NCBI GenBank assembly: GCA_035582835.1
Contig: JAYKAV010002926.1
Span: 600,230-664,229, forward strand
Source of the DNA: Phoebastria nigripes
Lineage: Eukaryota; Chordata; Aves; Procellariiformes; Diomedeidae
Length of the DNA stretch: 64,000 bases
Reading direction: 5' to 3'
Shown here in pieces: positions 1 to 12,383 of this stretch. Below the pieces are notes generated by a model. It searched no databases and had not been told where the DNA came from. It saw nothing but the letters and a program-made list of their open reading frames with translations. The position numbers and the translations under genes are program-made. How positions within the stretch are numbered: position 1 is the stretch's first letter; each line of letters starts with the position of its first letter.

Positions 1-639
1 TGAGTCACAATTTTGGCATTTGAATGAATGACCCAGCAGAATAAGAAACACCTCTGAGAAAGTCAATCCACTAAACACTTCCACAGTTTGGGTAAGAGGG
101 GGACCGTGTGGCCTGAAGAGCCTGAGCTAATGCTCCTGCCCACAGCAGGTTAGTAGGAGTCAAGCTGAGTCGTCAGTGGGAGAGTAGCACGTTGCTTCAG
201 GCTGTGGCAGGACAGGACTTGACTGAGCATCCGAGTATCAGCTTATGCTCTTGCTTCTCTCGCAGCTGGGATGGTAGGGAGGAATGGCCTTGACAGCAAC
301 TGGGGGCGGAAATTAGCCAAAGGCAGCCCTTTTCGATGTAGGCACATAGATATCTGAATACTTGGCGAAGCTGTATGGGATTTCTAATCCCAAGGCTTCA
401 CACCTCGATCCTTGTGCCATGATGGTGTGACTTAAGTGTTACACTCAGTGAGAGCTGGTTAATAAACCAAGGCCCAAACCAGTTACAGAAATGTGACCTA
501 GGCAAGGCTGTTTGAGTCCTGTTGTGAAAACCACCTCTAGCATCCCTCAGGTATGCGTTAGTCAGGTATTGCTCAGCCGACAACCACAGTTTAGAGAGGG
601 TGGAGAGGCAAATGTCAGGACTCTTTCCCGTCGTGGCCA

Positions 640-652
640 GGTCACGGTGACA
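640..652. promoter_or_regulatory. Oestrogen/nuclear-receptor response-element-like palindrome
   Basis: The sequence reads GGTCA CGG TGACA. The consensus oestrogen response element is GGTCA NNN TGACC, so both half-sites and the 3-base spacing are present with a single mismatch at the last base. This is seen directly. Whether any receptor binds cannot be told from sequence, and a match this short can occur by chance in 64 kb. Confidence 0.3.
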
Positions 653-3442
653 CAGGCAGCCTCCCTCTGCTCACCGCTCTGCTGACATGCCTGTACGCCA
701 TCTCTTGCATCCTCTCGCCCAAGGGAAACCGTGAATACAACCCAGGTACAATTTTCATCTACTGCCCTGTCGGCACTAGCATTCAATCGTAATGCACGCT
801 ATCCCTTAGTTGAAGGCTTTCCCTGTTAACTAGTTCCCTTGATTTTAAGAGCTCTTAATGTTTAAGTTTACTGTTTAATTTACTTCAGATTTATGGATGG
901 CTAGTAATGGTAGTGACCCAGAGAAGCATGTGGGTAGTATATCTGTTTTATGCCCCCAAATCCCCAAATTGTGCCATTGGTACAGTCAGTCATCATCTCT
1001 CTCACTCCTGATCTGTTTCTCTGATAAGTTTTCTTCTTCACTTCCCCTGGGGAACTTGAGTGGCGTGAGAAGTTGCAGCAGAGGAAGTACAAGTGTGCTT
1101 TTACAGAGAAATGGCAGCGGTCGTTTCACAAGGACAGCAAGTTTTCTGCTCGCCCGCTTGTGTTTGCAACTTTCCTTAAATCGCAATTTATAACATTATT
1201 TTCCTCCCCTCAAACTGCAAAATCTGATTAATAACCCAGCTTCCCGTAAGATCTCTCCAGCCAGGAGGAGGATCTGACACCAACACCACATAACAGGGAA
1301 GAAAAAAAAAGGTGGTAAATCTGGAAAGTGGATCAGATATAACAGGCTGTGACCCGCGGCATTTGTTTTTGCCCCTTTCAAAGCTGCGACCAAGCAAAAT
1401 TTGCTTTCTGTGATGAAATTCAGGGTAATTGAATGCAAATGTCTGGGGGTGGGGGGTGCTGCCGGCAGTTTGCTGAGTAAAAGTGGGAAGACGCGGAGCT
1501 CTTGCACCAGCGAGGAGGTTTTGACCGAGGCTCAGGGGACCTGCCTAGCAAAGGGCGGAAATTAGAGGCTCTGCAACTCGCTGTCAGCGGGTTTGAGGTT
1601 TGTTAGGTCTCACGGTCTGCTCGCACCCAAACAAGGGGGATGGAAAGTAAGAAGAGCTTCATGCTGATCGGTCACAGGCTTGTGCACGCTCTCATCACCA
1701 CCTCCGCTTGCAGCAGGTCAGCAGCTGCAAGCACCCTGATGGTACCGTGCTGAGATGGTGCCATCTGGCAAGGGAGCTTAGCAGCTGAGAAATGGTGATC
1801 CTGGTAAGCACTGCTGCCCCATGCAGCACTTCTGGCTGCTCCTGATGTGCTGCCNCTGCCTGCAGCTGTCGCACATTCCTGGTCCTAGTGAGGCAGGGAT
1901 GTGGGGGGCTGAGGTGCACCCAAGTTGCGCTGCCTGCACCAGCTCTGCGAAGGTCCTCATTGCTGTAACAGGGAGAATACCTCCATTGCTTGCTTTTGGT
2001 CGCAGTGGGAAGCCCGCAGGCTGGACCACCCCATCTCCAGGCTAGCCCTTGATGCTCTCCTCCCACTTGTTTCTCAGCTGTTTTCCCAAGCCAGTCCTAT
2101 CACAGCACGTTGCGGGAAGAGGTTCAGAACTACGCGTTTTAACAAGCCTCTCAAGACCTTGCAAACCTTCTCTTTGATCCCACAATTCCCTGTTAGCTTC
2201 CAAAAGCAAGGACAGAGGTGTCCTTGGAGCCCAGTGCATCCCTCACAGGGGGGCTGCTGCTCCCCTTCCCTGCCATCATGGTCCCTTGTGGCATGGATGT
2301 CTGGATACTGCATCCAAATCCTTGAGCATCCCTTGGCATGCAGCTGCTGCTGACTTCTGAATGATGACGCTGGAGATACTAATGGTGTCAGCTTGTGGAA
2401 GACTGAAACCTAGTAAGGAGCTGTTGTCTGCGAGGACTCATCGCTAGGATTTCTGCCCTCTGGCCAACTGTGTTTGCTGCTCCCATCTGCTGGTCTGCTG
2501 AAGTGCCATGGATGTGGCTCGCTAGGGAAGGGAAGCAGAGATATGCCCAGAGGTGTGCCTCCTGTCCTGAGCCTTTCTGAAAATTACTTACAGCCTGCAA
2601 AGCGTAGAGGCTATTAAAGGGAAGGACCAAACCCTCTCGACTTCATTCACCACAAAGGGAGTAACTGTAAGACAATGCATTTAGGAGAATCTTATAGATA
2701 CAACGTGCAATTGCCTCCTAAGGAGGGAAGTTCCTGTTGCTATCTGTGGCGGCGATCTCCCCTCAGAACCTGTTATACCACTAAAAAGTATGCAAGTCAA
2801 CTGGTGGAAAAACAGATTTCTTCACAGCCGGTAATTAAAAAAAAAAGCACAATTTCCAAGCTACGCTGTTCTGCAAAAACATCTTTTCCCCTGTGCTATT
2901 TGCAGCAGTAAGAAAGATTAAGCAGATTAGCACACACAAAAACACCGAGCCTACAGTTACCAAAAGAAGAGACATTAAATCATTATAAGTAGTGTTCTCT
3001 ACAAATAAATATTAAAGAGCAGAGCTTTTTTTGTGCCTTGAAAATAGTAAGATACGGTGGAGAAGGTTGCTTGACTTTGCAACTAAGCAGGACTTGGGCA
3101 GTTAACAAGATTTAACAAACCCAGAGAGGTGGAAGACTCCCAGGGTCACATGTGAAATGGTGGGTTACTGCAACAATAAAGGCTGTTTTTAATTAGACTT
3201 TGTTTTCTCCACAGAGGATCTTCTAAAAATAGGCTGGGCTTAAGAAATTATCCCTTATTTCAGCAAATTCAGATTTTCTGTTTTGGTCTCTGAAATTCAT
3301 GTGGCAGAGTTTGGTCTCGGGCACCTCCACCAAAGGCAGGTAGTGGTGAAGCAAGGGCATTTTCACCAAGCCACAAACATTCATTTTATTTGCCTCNGAC
3401 CCGAGTGAGGGAGCTGGGGCTGCAGGTTCTTTGGGGAAGGTG

Positions 3443-3478
3443 TTTCTTCCTCCTCTTCCTCTTCCTTCTCCTCCTCCT
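3443..3478. repeat. Pyrimidine-rich (CCT/TTC) tract
   Basis: A 36-base run of only C and T on the plus strand, built from irregular TTC, CCT and CTC triplets. It is simple low-complexity DNA. Such tracts can form triplex (H-DNA) structures, but nothing here shows that. Confidence 0.75.
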
Positions 3479-5094
3479 GGCACTACCAAGCTCCGCCAGC
3501 ACCTCCAGCTTCTGGGTGCTATCTCAGACCAACAGTAAACAATAATATTGCTCTGAAATTGGAGAGAAGCAACTTGATCCATGCAAACTCAGTGTGATCA
3601 CTGCTGGCTATCTCAATTTGGGCCACTGCCTACATACCTGGCCAAGACAGTATACTCCCAGGCCACCAATACAAGCAGCTGGGAGCCTTTAAACCACTTT
3701 GAACCACTGTAGTCCTGAGATGTCGGCATGACATGCTAAATTTTTGTGGCAAAAGACAACTATTAAATTAAAACTTATCAATAGGGCTGAACACAGACCT
3801 GAACATCTAACTTCAAGGCTGGAACTGTTGCCTAACCCTTCTACAATGAAACTCTCCCTTGGACTGGTGGGATTTGAGTCAACCCCAGGTCCAGCTTTTC
3901 TGCAAGCCACCCAGGTAGTCATGGAAGTCACAGGAGATGAGGGTAACGTCAGGCAAACCACACACAAACACAGGCACACACTTGTATTTCACATTCTTGC
4001 TCTCTTGCCTATCCATTGATCTTGTAAGATCCATAAGGCATCTGGGTGTGAGCCAATTTCTATACTAATAACATGCCAGGACAACATTTTAGAGACAGCT
4101 TCTTGACACTCACTGTCTACAAAATACCTTCATCATTGGTACTGTCACCAAAGAGATGACAGTACAGCAGAAGTGTTTCAACAGGATCATCATTTCAGCA
4201 TATTATTTTCTCCTTTTTCACAGAAATAGTCTCAACATACTATTTACCTCATTTCTGAGAAGCAACAGCACAAATTGTGCCCCCTGCCAGCACGTTCAGA
4301 AATACCAAAGACTTTGCATGTACGATCTGCCTTCACCAAAACCTCAGCAACTTGTAGGAGAGTAGTTTGCTTAATTCACAGTCAAACCAAAAGTAGGAGT
4401 AATACTTTTTTTTTTTTCCCTTAGTGGTTCTTCTCTAGATGCACTGAAAAGGTATATTTTGGCATTTAGGGAGGTAAAAGACCTTTTCAGCCAGCTTTGA
4501 AATGGTCCCTTCCAGGGTCTCTTTGTGGATTGGTTCCTAGAAATGTGTAACTTAACCTGGTTAGAATGCTTTGAAGGGACAACTCTATGTATGAGAAAGA
4601 TTACTGGCAAGCCAGGAAACTGCATTAAGTTTATTTTCTGCCTTTGCTGCTAGCTAATTAACAAAGGAAAGTGAAAGTAGTCAATAGAGTGATTAAAGAC
4701 TCTAAACAGCCACCTCATTCTTGTAGTTGTATCACATCTCCTGGGGCACACGCTACAACGCAGGTGGCTTGCTCAGTTAGTACAAAGCCTGACATGGTGC
4801 CTACAGATATTTCAATTTCTTTTCCTTTTTCTCCTCTCTTGGGTACTCTCATTTGCATGCTTCTATACGTTTAAATATCTTCATACATCTTCTGCACTCT
4901 ACTGTCACAGACTACTTCCCCAGGTGCTCTTAAGGTACAGTCTCATCCGGTGGACTTGCCTGTACTGCATTTCTTTTCCTCCTGCCTGCCCACCTTCACC
5001 CCTCTACGTGCCCTCTTCCCCTGCAGATTATTGCACCACCCCAGTGCCAGGCAGACAGAAACAGTGGGGCCACCATTCCCATTGTCTGAGGAGC

Positions 5095-5157
5095 CTTCTC
5101 CTGCCATCCCTCAGTTTATCCCTCTGTCAAATGGAGACTGTCTTCCTAACTGCAGGT
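5095..5157 (+). repeat. MIR/L3-like ancient repeat fragment
   Basis: The stretch contains CCTCAGTTTATCCCTCTGTC followed by AAATGGAGACTGTCTTCCTAAC. This follows the order of the conserved core shared by MIR and L3-type amniote retroposons (cctcagtttccccatctgtaaaatggg...). About 60 bases are alignable by eye and the edges are not clear. Only the core survives, so the exact family is uncertain. Confidence 0.45.
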
Positions 5158-6405
5158 AACGAAGGCAGGTGCCTAAATCCTTTTTTGCTCTTCTCCTAAG
5201 TTGCAAAGATGCTACAACCTAGTTTGTTCAGTCTTTTTGAAGGCCAGGCTCATGTGCCAGCCAGTTAAACAACCCACTCCAGATCATCCTCCAAGACAAT
5301 TAGAGCTGCCCATGCTTTGTACTGGAATACGAGGGATATCGCCGAAAAGAGGCACGACTAGGGCGTGTTATTGGAGAAGCAGGATAATTATACCTAGTGT
5401 GACCCATTTTTGCTGTTACTGGAGCATGGCGTTATAGGTTAATGCCTAATAATCTGTCATTAACATCCCTAATTGTATGTTTCTGTAATTGGACACCATG
5501 GAGGGGGGGAGGAAGGTGTGAATGTTCACCTTTTGTGTTCTAGAGGTAAACTGCAAAGGATTTTAGAGTAAGAATTCATAAGTAGGGTAAATGAAAAAGT
5601 TGCATCCAAGGTGCAGGAAGGAAAGATCAGTGGTGTTTATGGTTTTAACAGTGAGTGGTTTACCTGAGAAAACTATAGGACAGCTTCTTGGCTTCCCTGC
5701 AGCTGGGAGTGAGGTCATGAGCACTGCAATCCAAGGTTCAAAAGAATTGCTCTATGCTGTACCCATGCCTCCCCACAGCATGCGTCACAGCCCAGCTTCC
5801 AAATGGGCACATTAAAACAAAAGAATCACATAAAGAAATAGCAAATACAGTCCTTTGACTGTCTCATGCTGGCAGGATAAGAGGGAATAGCACTCTGTGC
5901 TTAGCAGGAGCTTATCAGAAGTGGACTGGTCAAGCCAGGAAGGTTTTCATAGCGTGATGTGTATTTTCTGTACGTAGTTTCCTAGAACAGGTTCACTGAA
6001 CCTGCAAGGTAAACGATCAGTGAAGAGTATCAAACCATTTCTCATGGAAAGATCAAAGAGCTTGCAATGCTTTCTGTGCAGTGGTAACTACTTAGCTCTC
6101 TTGCCAGTCTGTGGGCATTTATGTGTGTCCAATACATTAATTATGCTGAAGACACTGACAAGTTCTCAAAGCCAAAAACAATGACCTATCTAGCTTTAAG
6201 TCAACTTACTAAATCCTGAGATGGGGAAAAAACATCAAGAAACACAAGGAGTCTGTAATAAGCTTCTTGGCTAACAGGTCACATTTTACCTTGTAAAGAG
6301 AAAAGAAAATGGTCACAAAAGTTCATAGAAGTACTGCAGACATCATTGCGCTAGGAACTGTACATGGCTATGTTAAAAGTTAGTACCTGCCTGGAAGTTT
6401 ACAGT
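5158..6405. other. Non-coding stretch with a homeodomain-motif cluster
   Basis: No gene is recognised. Between 5438 and 5494 there are five TAAT/ATTA-type cores in under 60 bases (GGTTAATGCC, CTAATAATC, CATTAAC, CTAATTGT, GTAATTGG), a pattern typical of developmental enhancers but not proof of one. The rest is ordinary unique-looking sequence. Confidence 0.5.
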
Positions 6406-6500
6406 CTCCAACTACAATCCTGATAAGGCTTATGCCTGTCTGTAGTCTTACTAACTTCAATAATACGATCCACATGCATGCATTAAATAGGCACGCAGTA
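6406..6500. repeat. Possible ancient sauropsid palindromic repeat remnant
   Basis: The order of short words (aggcttatgcc, tagtcttactaacttcaat, cacatgcatgcattaaatag) resembles a degraded copy of an old dispersed repeat found in turtles, crocodilians and birds, whose core reads like 'cattgacttcaatgggactactcacatgc..taaagttaagca'. The match is weak and from memory. I cannot give the family a name. Confidence 0.3.
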
Positions 6501-9500
6501 GACAGTGACCTCAAGGAACTGAATGCCAGGGGAGGCAGTCACAGGGAAAAAATGTTTAAGGCAGGAACATAGTGTAAATCATATGATGCTTGTTCCCTTG
6601 TAAAGTGTCTGCTTCCGGAAATGAGGGGGTAAAAGATGTGATCTACTCTGCTGTGATCAGCATGGAGCCCGATTTACAAAGCCTTTAAAAGTATCAGCAG
6701 AGACAGGAAGGTTTGCAGCCCTAAGGCCAAACATCTTGCTGATATAATGCCTTTTATTATATAGTATTATAGCAGTACATACTTTTGGCACTTCACAAAC
6801 ACCTTGCTCTTATTCATACTTCCTACTGAAAACCAAAAATAAATAAAATGCTACCCTAAATCCCCCCAGATTCTCAGATGTGGTAAGTTTATTTCAAGTG
6901 CCCATCTTTACACCCTCCCCAGAAGGGCCCCTCCTTCAGAAAATGCTGACCCTACCCTTCTTCTGAAAGTCAAGTCCCTTTGAAATACATCAGATCAACA
7001 CTTAAAGCCTCAGGCTTTGAGGAAAACTAATTACTTTCGAACATCTTGGACACCTGGATTGTTTCCAGAAGTTGGTCCTTGCCCATATGAGCAGAACTGG
7101 TTCAGTATCAGCTAAATCTGTTAACACAAATTAAGATCTGGGGAAAAAATAACCTCAAAGACTCGTGACTTTTTAATAAGCATTGAACACCAAAACCAGC
7201 ACAAGACCAACAGGGATTCTGACCTAGAAACATTCTGTTCTCAGAAAGACAAAAAGGGCGAAAAAAGTTATGATGGGAACCATTAAAAAAAAAAAAGAAA
7301 GAAAAGAAACTCCCATAGTACTTGAAGGTTTCCGTTCACACAGATCCAGCTTAACTTGTGCACAGAGCTGTGAGAGATGGAGAGAGCAAAAGGGCGAAGG
7401 AAGTGGTGGAACCTGCCACACTGTTTGCAGGTGCAGCATCTGGAGTCAGACCTTTAACTTGATCTGAGGAGTAGCTACTGATTTATCCATCCACCCTTGG
7501 AAAAAGGAAAAGATATGCTGGATGCTCACAAGACAGTTGGACATGAACCAGCTTCTCTTCCAAAAATGAGTCAGGGCAAGAGGAATTTCAGAGAGCAGCT
7601 GACTGCAATCCGTATTTTCCTCCTCAGAACATGTGTGGGAAAAGATTTGAGGGAAAAAAATCTCTCTCTCTTTAACACTTTAAAAGATGTCTCTATTTTA
7701 TTCACTAAATCTTAGGTCCTTCTATAGCTCCCGTTAGGGAAGGCAGGGATTTTTTTTCATGTTGCTGTGGCAGAAAAACACAGAATGACTTCACAGGAAG
7801 CCTGTGCCAGGTCAGGCACTTGGTCCCCAGAGACCTGGGCTGTGTCCCTGCCTATGCACCATCCCCTCTCTTAGGCTAAAACCTAGCTAAACCTGGACAG
7901 GTTCAGCACAACTCCAGGGCTGTTTCCTACAGCGAACCTACATTTAGGGATACGGGGACAAGCTTTTCCTATGGAGCTACAGCATAGGGCTTTGCCCAAC
8001 AAGGGGGTGCGACAGTCCAAGAGCTGGACAAAAGCACAAACCACACTTTTATGTACTGCTGATGGGCGAGATTTTTCAAAATATCAGGTGCTCTGTGTGT
8101 CCTCAACAGGCGATACCTTTACAGGATCATTGTTTCCTAAAAGTGCTGGGATTGTTGAAAATTAGGCTGCTTTATGGCATTTTCAAGACACGCCCTCACT
8201 AGCAGCTTTCAAACAGGGCTGCTTAACAACATACATTATTTCCTCATAAACTTACTGCTACCATAATCTTCAAATACTTGTTTGTGGGGTTTGTTGATCA
8301 AATGCTCCCAAGGGTTAAATACAATGAAATTTGACAAATGTGGCATACATAAGACACACAGGTGTGCTGTGATCCATTAGAAAAGGAAACAGGACCAGTT
8401 AGCGGAGAATCACTGCTGCTAATGACGCTGGCAGGGATCCATGCCCACAGACTTCTTAAATTGAAGGTTGAAGGCTGCAGAGGAAAGACTTTGCCTTTGA
8501 CCACAACACACACATTTTTCCGTTTGTTTTTCTTTTCTTTTCTCATTGCATGTGACTTAGCTCTCTCTTTGTGGGAATTAGGAAGAGTGATAAAGAGATA
8601 CCATCACATTTATAAAATGTTACTCCCAGGGACCTCTGCTTAGATAGAAAAAGCCCCTATTTGGTGTTACTTCCAATTTATCTGTGGCTTTTGGAGTTCA
8701 TATGACACCAGTGCAGGCAAAAGCTGCGGGGTGCTCCCAGGTTTCACAAGCAGCTCAGGGACTGACTCACTGTATCACTGTGGCTAAAATCATAAACTTT
8801 GGGTGTCTCAATTCACACATGTAAAAATAAGTGACTAAACACTTCCTGGTTCCTACTTTGCTGGAAGATAGCGACATTTAATGGCTGCAAAATGCTCTGA
8901 CAGCCTAAGATTTATTTTACGTAGGTATGAAATTGCCCGTGTGCAGTACACGCATGTTAAGAGGCACAACAATGTGTTCCAGAAAAAAAAAAAAAGTATT
9001 TTGCAGCCTGGCACAGGGTGTGTTGTAGGACCAGCAAAATAATTACAGCAGCCACAGTTGGCACTTATTAGAAAATTAAAGAAGCTGTTAACAGGTCATT
9101 AATAATCTGTGACTACCTGCCTTAATAGTATTCTTCAGTCGACAGGCATGAGGGTGAGGGGGTGGAGGAAATGGTCACACCTTCTTCTAAGTCACTGTAG
9201 AAGGCTGATACCCTTATTTTTCATCACTCTGTAATCTGCTTGTTTACTTCCCTCCTGGTGTCTTTTCCGACTGGCTCTTCTCTCACTGCTAGCTCTCACA
9301 CCAAAGGACCGCAAGGCTCTTGGCCAGTGAAGCCAGCAGCTGCACCTGCAACAGCTAGTCCCAGGGGAAAGCCAGCCCTCTCTGCGGTGTCCCAGCCTGG
9401 TAGCTGTCTCCCTGCTGTTCAGAGTTGCCTCTAAACACCTCTCCTGAGCATGTGCTCCTACTTTTGAAGATTATTTTGTCTGCAAGGCATCCCTGTCCAT

Positions 9501-10201
9501 TTACAACACACTACGATTTGTTCTCTTGCGTCTTGCTCCTTGCCTCCTGCATGTAGGCAGACGGTTGGAGGAGGAGAGAAAAGCAACTTGTTTCCCTGCT
9601 TCTTCTGACAAACACACGCTCTCCAGAGCAGACAGATGCCTTAAAGTCAGATCCAGGGCATCAATTCATCTTTTGGGTTCAGCTGTAGCATATAAAGCAT
9701 TTGCTGGCTCTGGTCTAATGCTTTTTGACATTGTCAGGCCCCCTTCAGTGAACTACTGCCTTGTAACCAACTTGACAGCAAGTACTGTTCTACATTTATT
9801 AATACCGTACGTGCTATCTTCAAACTGACATGTTCCAAGGCCAGGCATCAGCTGTGCTCGGCTCTGGCTTAAAAAAAAAATTCAGACAACAGCACAGACC
9901 TCCTGCTGCTAATAAGTAAATAAATAAATAAAAACAGGCCTTTACCATGCTGCTGCCACACCCTTTTTCAATCCCAATTTTGCAATAATTTTTTCTTTTC
10001 CTTGGGGTCTTAAAATTTGAAGTAACCACTTCCCTGCACCCTGCCCTTTTTGGCTTCTTTAGGAAAGGACTTTTTTTTTTTTTGCTAGTCTTCTTTCAAT
10101 TTATTCCTTTCTCTCTCTTTTGGATGCAAACCTAAATTCCGGAAACTTGAATCTACATAAAAGTTAATTAACTTCAGGAACTGTTTTTCCTCTCCTTTTT
10201 A
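6501..10201. other. Non-coding stretch, no gene recognised
   Basis: No exon is recognised. Short A runs lie near 7287-7298 and at 8983-8995, and a T run at 10071-10083. A block at 9039-9110 is rich in homeodomain-type motifs (ATAATTAC, AAATTAAA, CATTAATAATC) and also carries GTTAAC. Open frames are all about 100 codons or fewer. Confidence 0.55.
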
Positions 10202-10220
10202 TTTTTTTTTTTTTGGAATG

Positions 10221-10277
<57 letters not shown>
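10202..10277. repeat. Long poly(T) tract
   Basis: There are 13 T at 10202-10214, then GGAATGCAGA, then an uninterrupted run of 53 T at 10225-10277. It could be the reverse complement of a retroposed poly(A) tail, a grown mononucleotide repeat, or an assembly-inflated homopolymer. No reverse-complement polyadenylation signal (TTTATT) lies immediately beyond it on the plus strand, so a simple processed pseudogene is not supported. Confidence 0.95.
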
Positions 10278-10280
<3 letters not shown>

Positions 10281-12006
10281 ATAGCCACTGTAATTTTCTA
10301 TTATTTTTAAAATGTTCAGCTTACTGGGTTATGTTTACTTAGTCAATAAGCTGATGATGCCCATGACAGGACCAGAAGTGTTTGGTTAGCAGCAGGGAGG
10401 AAAAAAAAATCAATAACTCCAAGCATTTGGCAGCTTTGTGGGCAGGAAATCATTTGTATTCTCTGGTTTAAATCAATGACCTTCTTTTCTTTGCTGTTCC
10501 AACAGGAAATTATAAACTCTGTGAACACTATTTGCATAGTGCCTTCTGCAATACACGTGTATGTGCCTGGGCAAAACAATATTTTAACCCCAGCAATGCT
10601 TCTCTGAGGTCTCTGTTAGAGAAACCCGGGCACTTTAGAGGAGAGCTTTTCAGCTGCAGGCACTTGTATTTATTAAAAGCGGAGGCAGAACAGAGCAAGA
10701 TGTGAAAAGAGCTGCTTCTCCACTTCCAACGGCACCATCAAAAGATGAAGGCATTATTATTTGATAACAGGGTTGTCTACTGCAGAGCATGAAAAAATGC
10801 TTTCTTTGTAACTTGGCAAGATGTTGTATTTTCAGTATGACAGACAGAAACGTGCTACTTCTACATTAAAGCTGCAATTGCACTTTTGTACCTTGCTTGT
10901 CAGGGTGGCCCTAATGTGCCAGGTATGGTTTGAAAGTGCTCCACCTTTGCTTCCACACAGCTTAGCATTACAGAGTTCATGTTTGTGAAAGTTTCAGCCT
11001 CCTCTATCCTGCCCTTTTGCTAAATGCACCTAAGGAAGAAAAAGAAATTGCCACCTTGTCTTGCCATGCTGATGGGAAGCTGTTCCAGGAAGGGGATGTT
11101 CTGAGAAAAGGCAGTGTTGGGCCTGGCACTGAACTTGGCTTTGAACTTTTTCTGCTGCCCACCACTGCATTAAGTCCAGCTCAGCTATTTCTTAGCATGT
11201 AGGAGAGCTGGCATTCAAGAAGACAAGCTAGTCACAGGAGATGGAGGAGGTGTGTGACCCTTTTTTCTATGTTTCCCCCAGTGTGATCACAGTGCAGCCC
11301 CAAAGTCTGGGATTCTTGTCCATGGCCAGACAAGATTCTTGTCTATGTGGCAGCTTGCAGCACCAGCAACTGGCACTGTAAAGCTCCTGGACCTAAGTAC
11401 CCCTTGATGTTCTTATCTTCATCCTGTACAGGAGAATGACATAGTAAATCAGTCTGCAAAACATGATTATAACCCCAGAAACCACCAAAGCCTCAGTAGT
11501 CTGCACTGAAATTAAATGTCATAAAATTCAGGCATCCAGATTTCTCTGCTTTGCTTTTGTACATGACAAGTCCTTTCACAGTAGTTCTCAGCATCCCTCC
11601 TGTGCTCCCAATGCCACTGGCACAAAGCTGTAGTCATCAGGTGATATTTGAAGTATATTTATTAGTTATGTCACAGCTCTCCCTCCCTGAAACAAAAATG
11701 ATAGGAATGTTACTCGGAGTGATTGAAGTGGAAGTAATATGTAATTCTTGCACTCCTCCTTTGTTTCTATTAATTTGCCAGATGTAAGGTTGCCCATCCT
11801 GACCCCACAAGCATTTCATTCCTTCTCACTGCAAAATAGTGCAGTGAGACATGTAGGGACCCCTCTACATGCTTGTTGGGGTCCCTTCCAGAGTTTCTGG
11901 CTGCTGGAGCACCCTTTGCATTTCTAAAATTTGCTGTTCCTGATTGAAGGGAGCCACCAAGAAAATGAGGTGCCTCACTTTCTCACTGACAAGAGACCAA
12001 AGCAGC
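10278..12006. other. Non-coding stretch, no gene recognised
   Basis: No exon or repeat family is recognised. A near-perfect palindrome AGACAAGATTCTTGTCT lies at 11328-11344 and its GATTCTTGTC half also occurs just upstream at about 11311. The longest open frame is under 80 codons. Confidence 0.5.
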
Positions 12007-12383
12007 ATCACAGTATCACAGAAGGGCTGAGGTCAGAAGGAACATCTGGAGGTCACTTTGTCCAATCCCCCTGCTCAGATGGGGTCACCTACAGCCAGTT
12101 GCCCAGGACAATGTCCAGACGACTTTTTAGTATCTCCAAGGATGGAAACTCCACAACCTCCCTGAGCAACCTGTGCCAGCACTTAGTCACCCTCACAGTG
12201 AAAAAGTGTTTCCTGATGTTCAGACTGCACCTCCTGTGTTTCAGTTTGTGCCTATTGCCTCTGGTCCCATCACTGGGCACCGCTGGAAAGAGCCTGGCTC
12301 CCTCTTCTTCACATTCTCCCTTCAGCTATTTACACACATTGATGAGATCCCCCTCAAGCCTTCTCTACTCTGAACAGTCCCAG
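12007..12383 (-). mobile_element. CR1 LINE fragment (3' end), minus strand
   Basis: About 375 bases match the end of an avian CR1 retroposon in reverse complement. On the plus strand the start reads ATCACAGTATCACAGAAGGG, the inverse of the ATTCTGTG tail repeat. This is followed by the familiar series ggaggtcactttgtcc, ctccaaggatgg, cacaacctccctg, tcaccctcacagtgaa, tgcctctggtccc, gatgagatccccctca and ctctactctgaacag. CR1 is the main non-LTR retrotransposon of birds and other sauropsids and is usually 5'-truncated, as here, where only the end of ORF2 and the 3' untranslated part are present. It is clearly diverged and inactive. It also explains the 155-codon open frame over 11931-12398, which is not a gene. 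I am sure of the superfamily but not the subfamily. Confidence 0.93.

Larger units (their letters stand above)
1..5090. other. Non-coding stretch, no gene recognised
   Basis: I see no exon, RNA gene or repeat family here that I can name. The stretch contains a near-palindromic oestrogen-response-element-like motif at 640-652, an octamer motif ATGCAAAT at 1433-1440 next to a GGTAATTGAA element, a CTCF-like sequence with one mismatch at 2480-2493 (minus strand), a pyrimidine tract at 3443-3478 and a T run at 4406-4417. Open frames are all under 145 codons, overlap one another on both strands and show no domain I recognise. Two single-base Ns lie at 1855 and 3397. Confidence 0.55.

Noticed and set aside
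3327..3346. CTCF-like CCACCAAAGGCAGG
   Set aside because: Two mismatches at the most constrained positions of the core.
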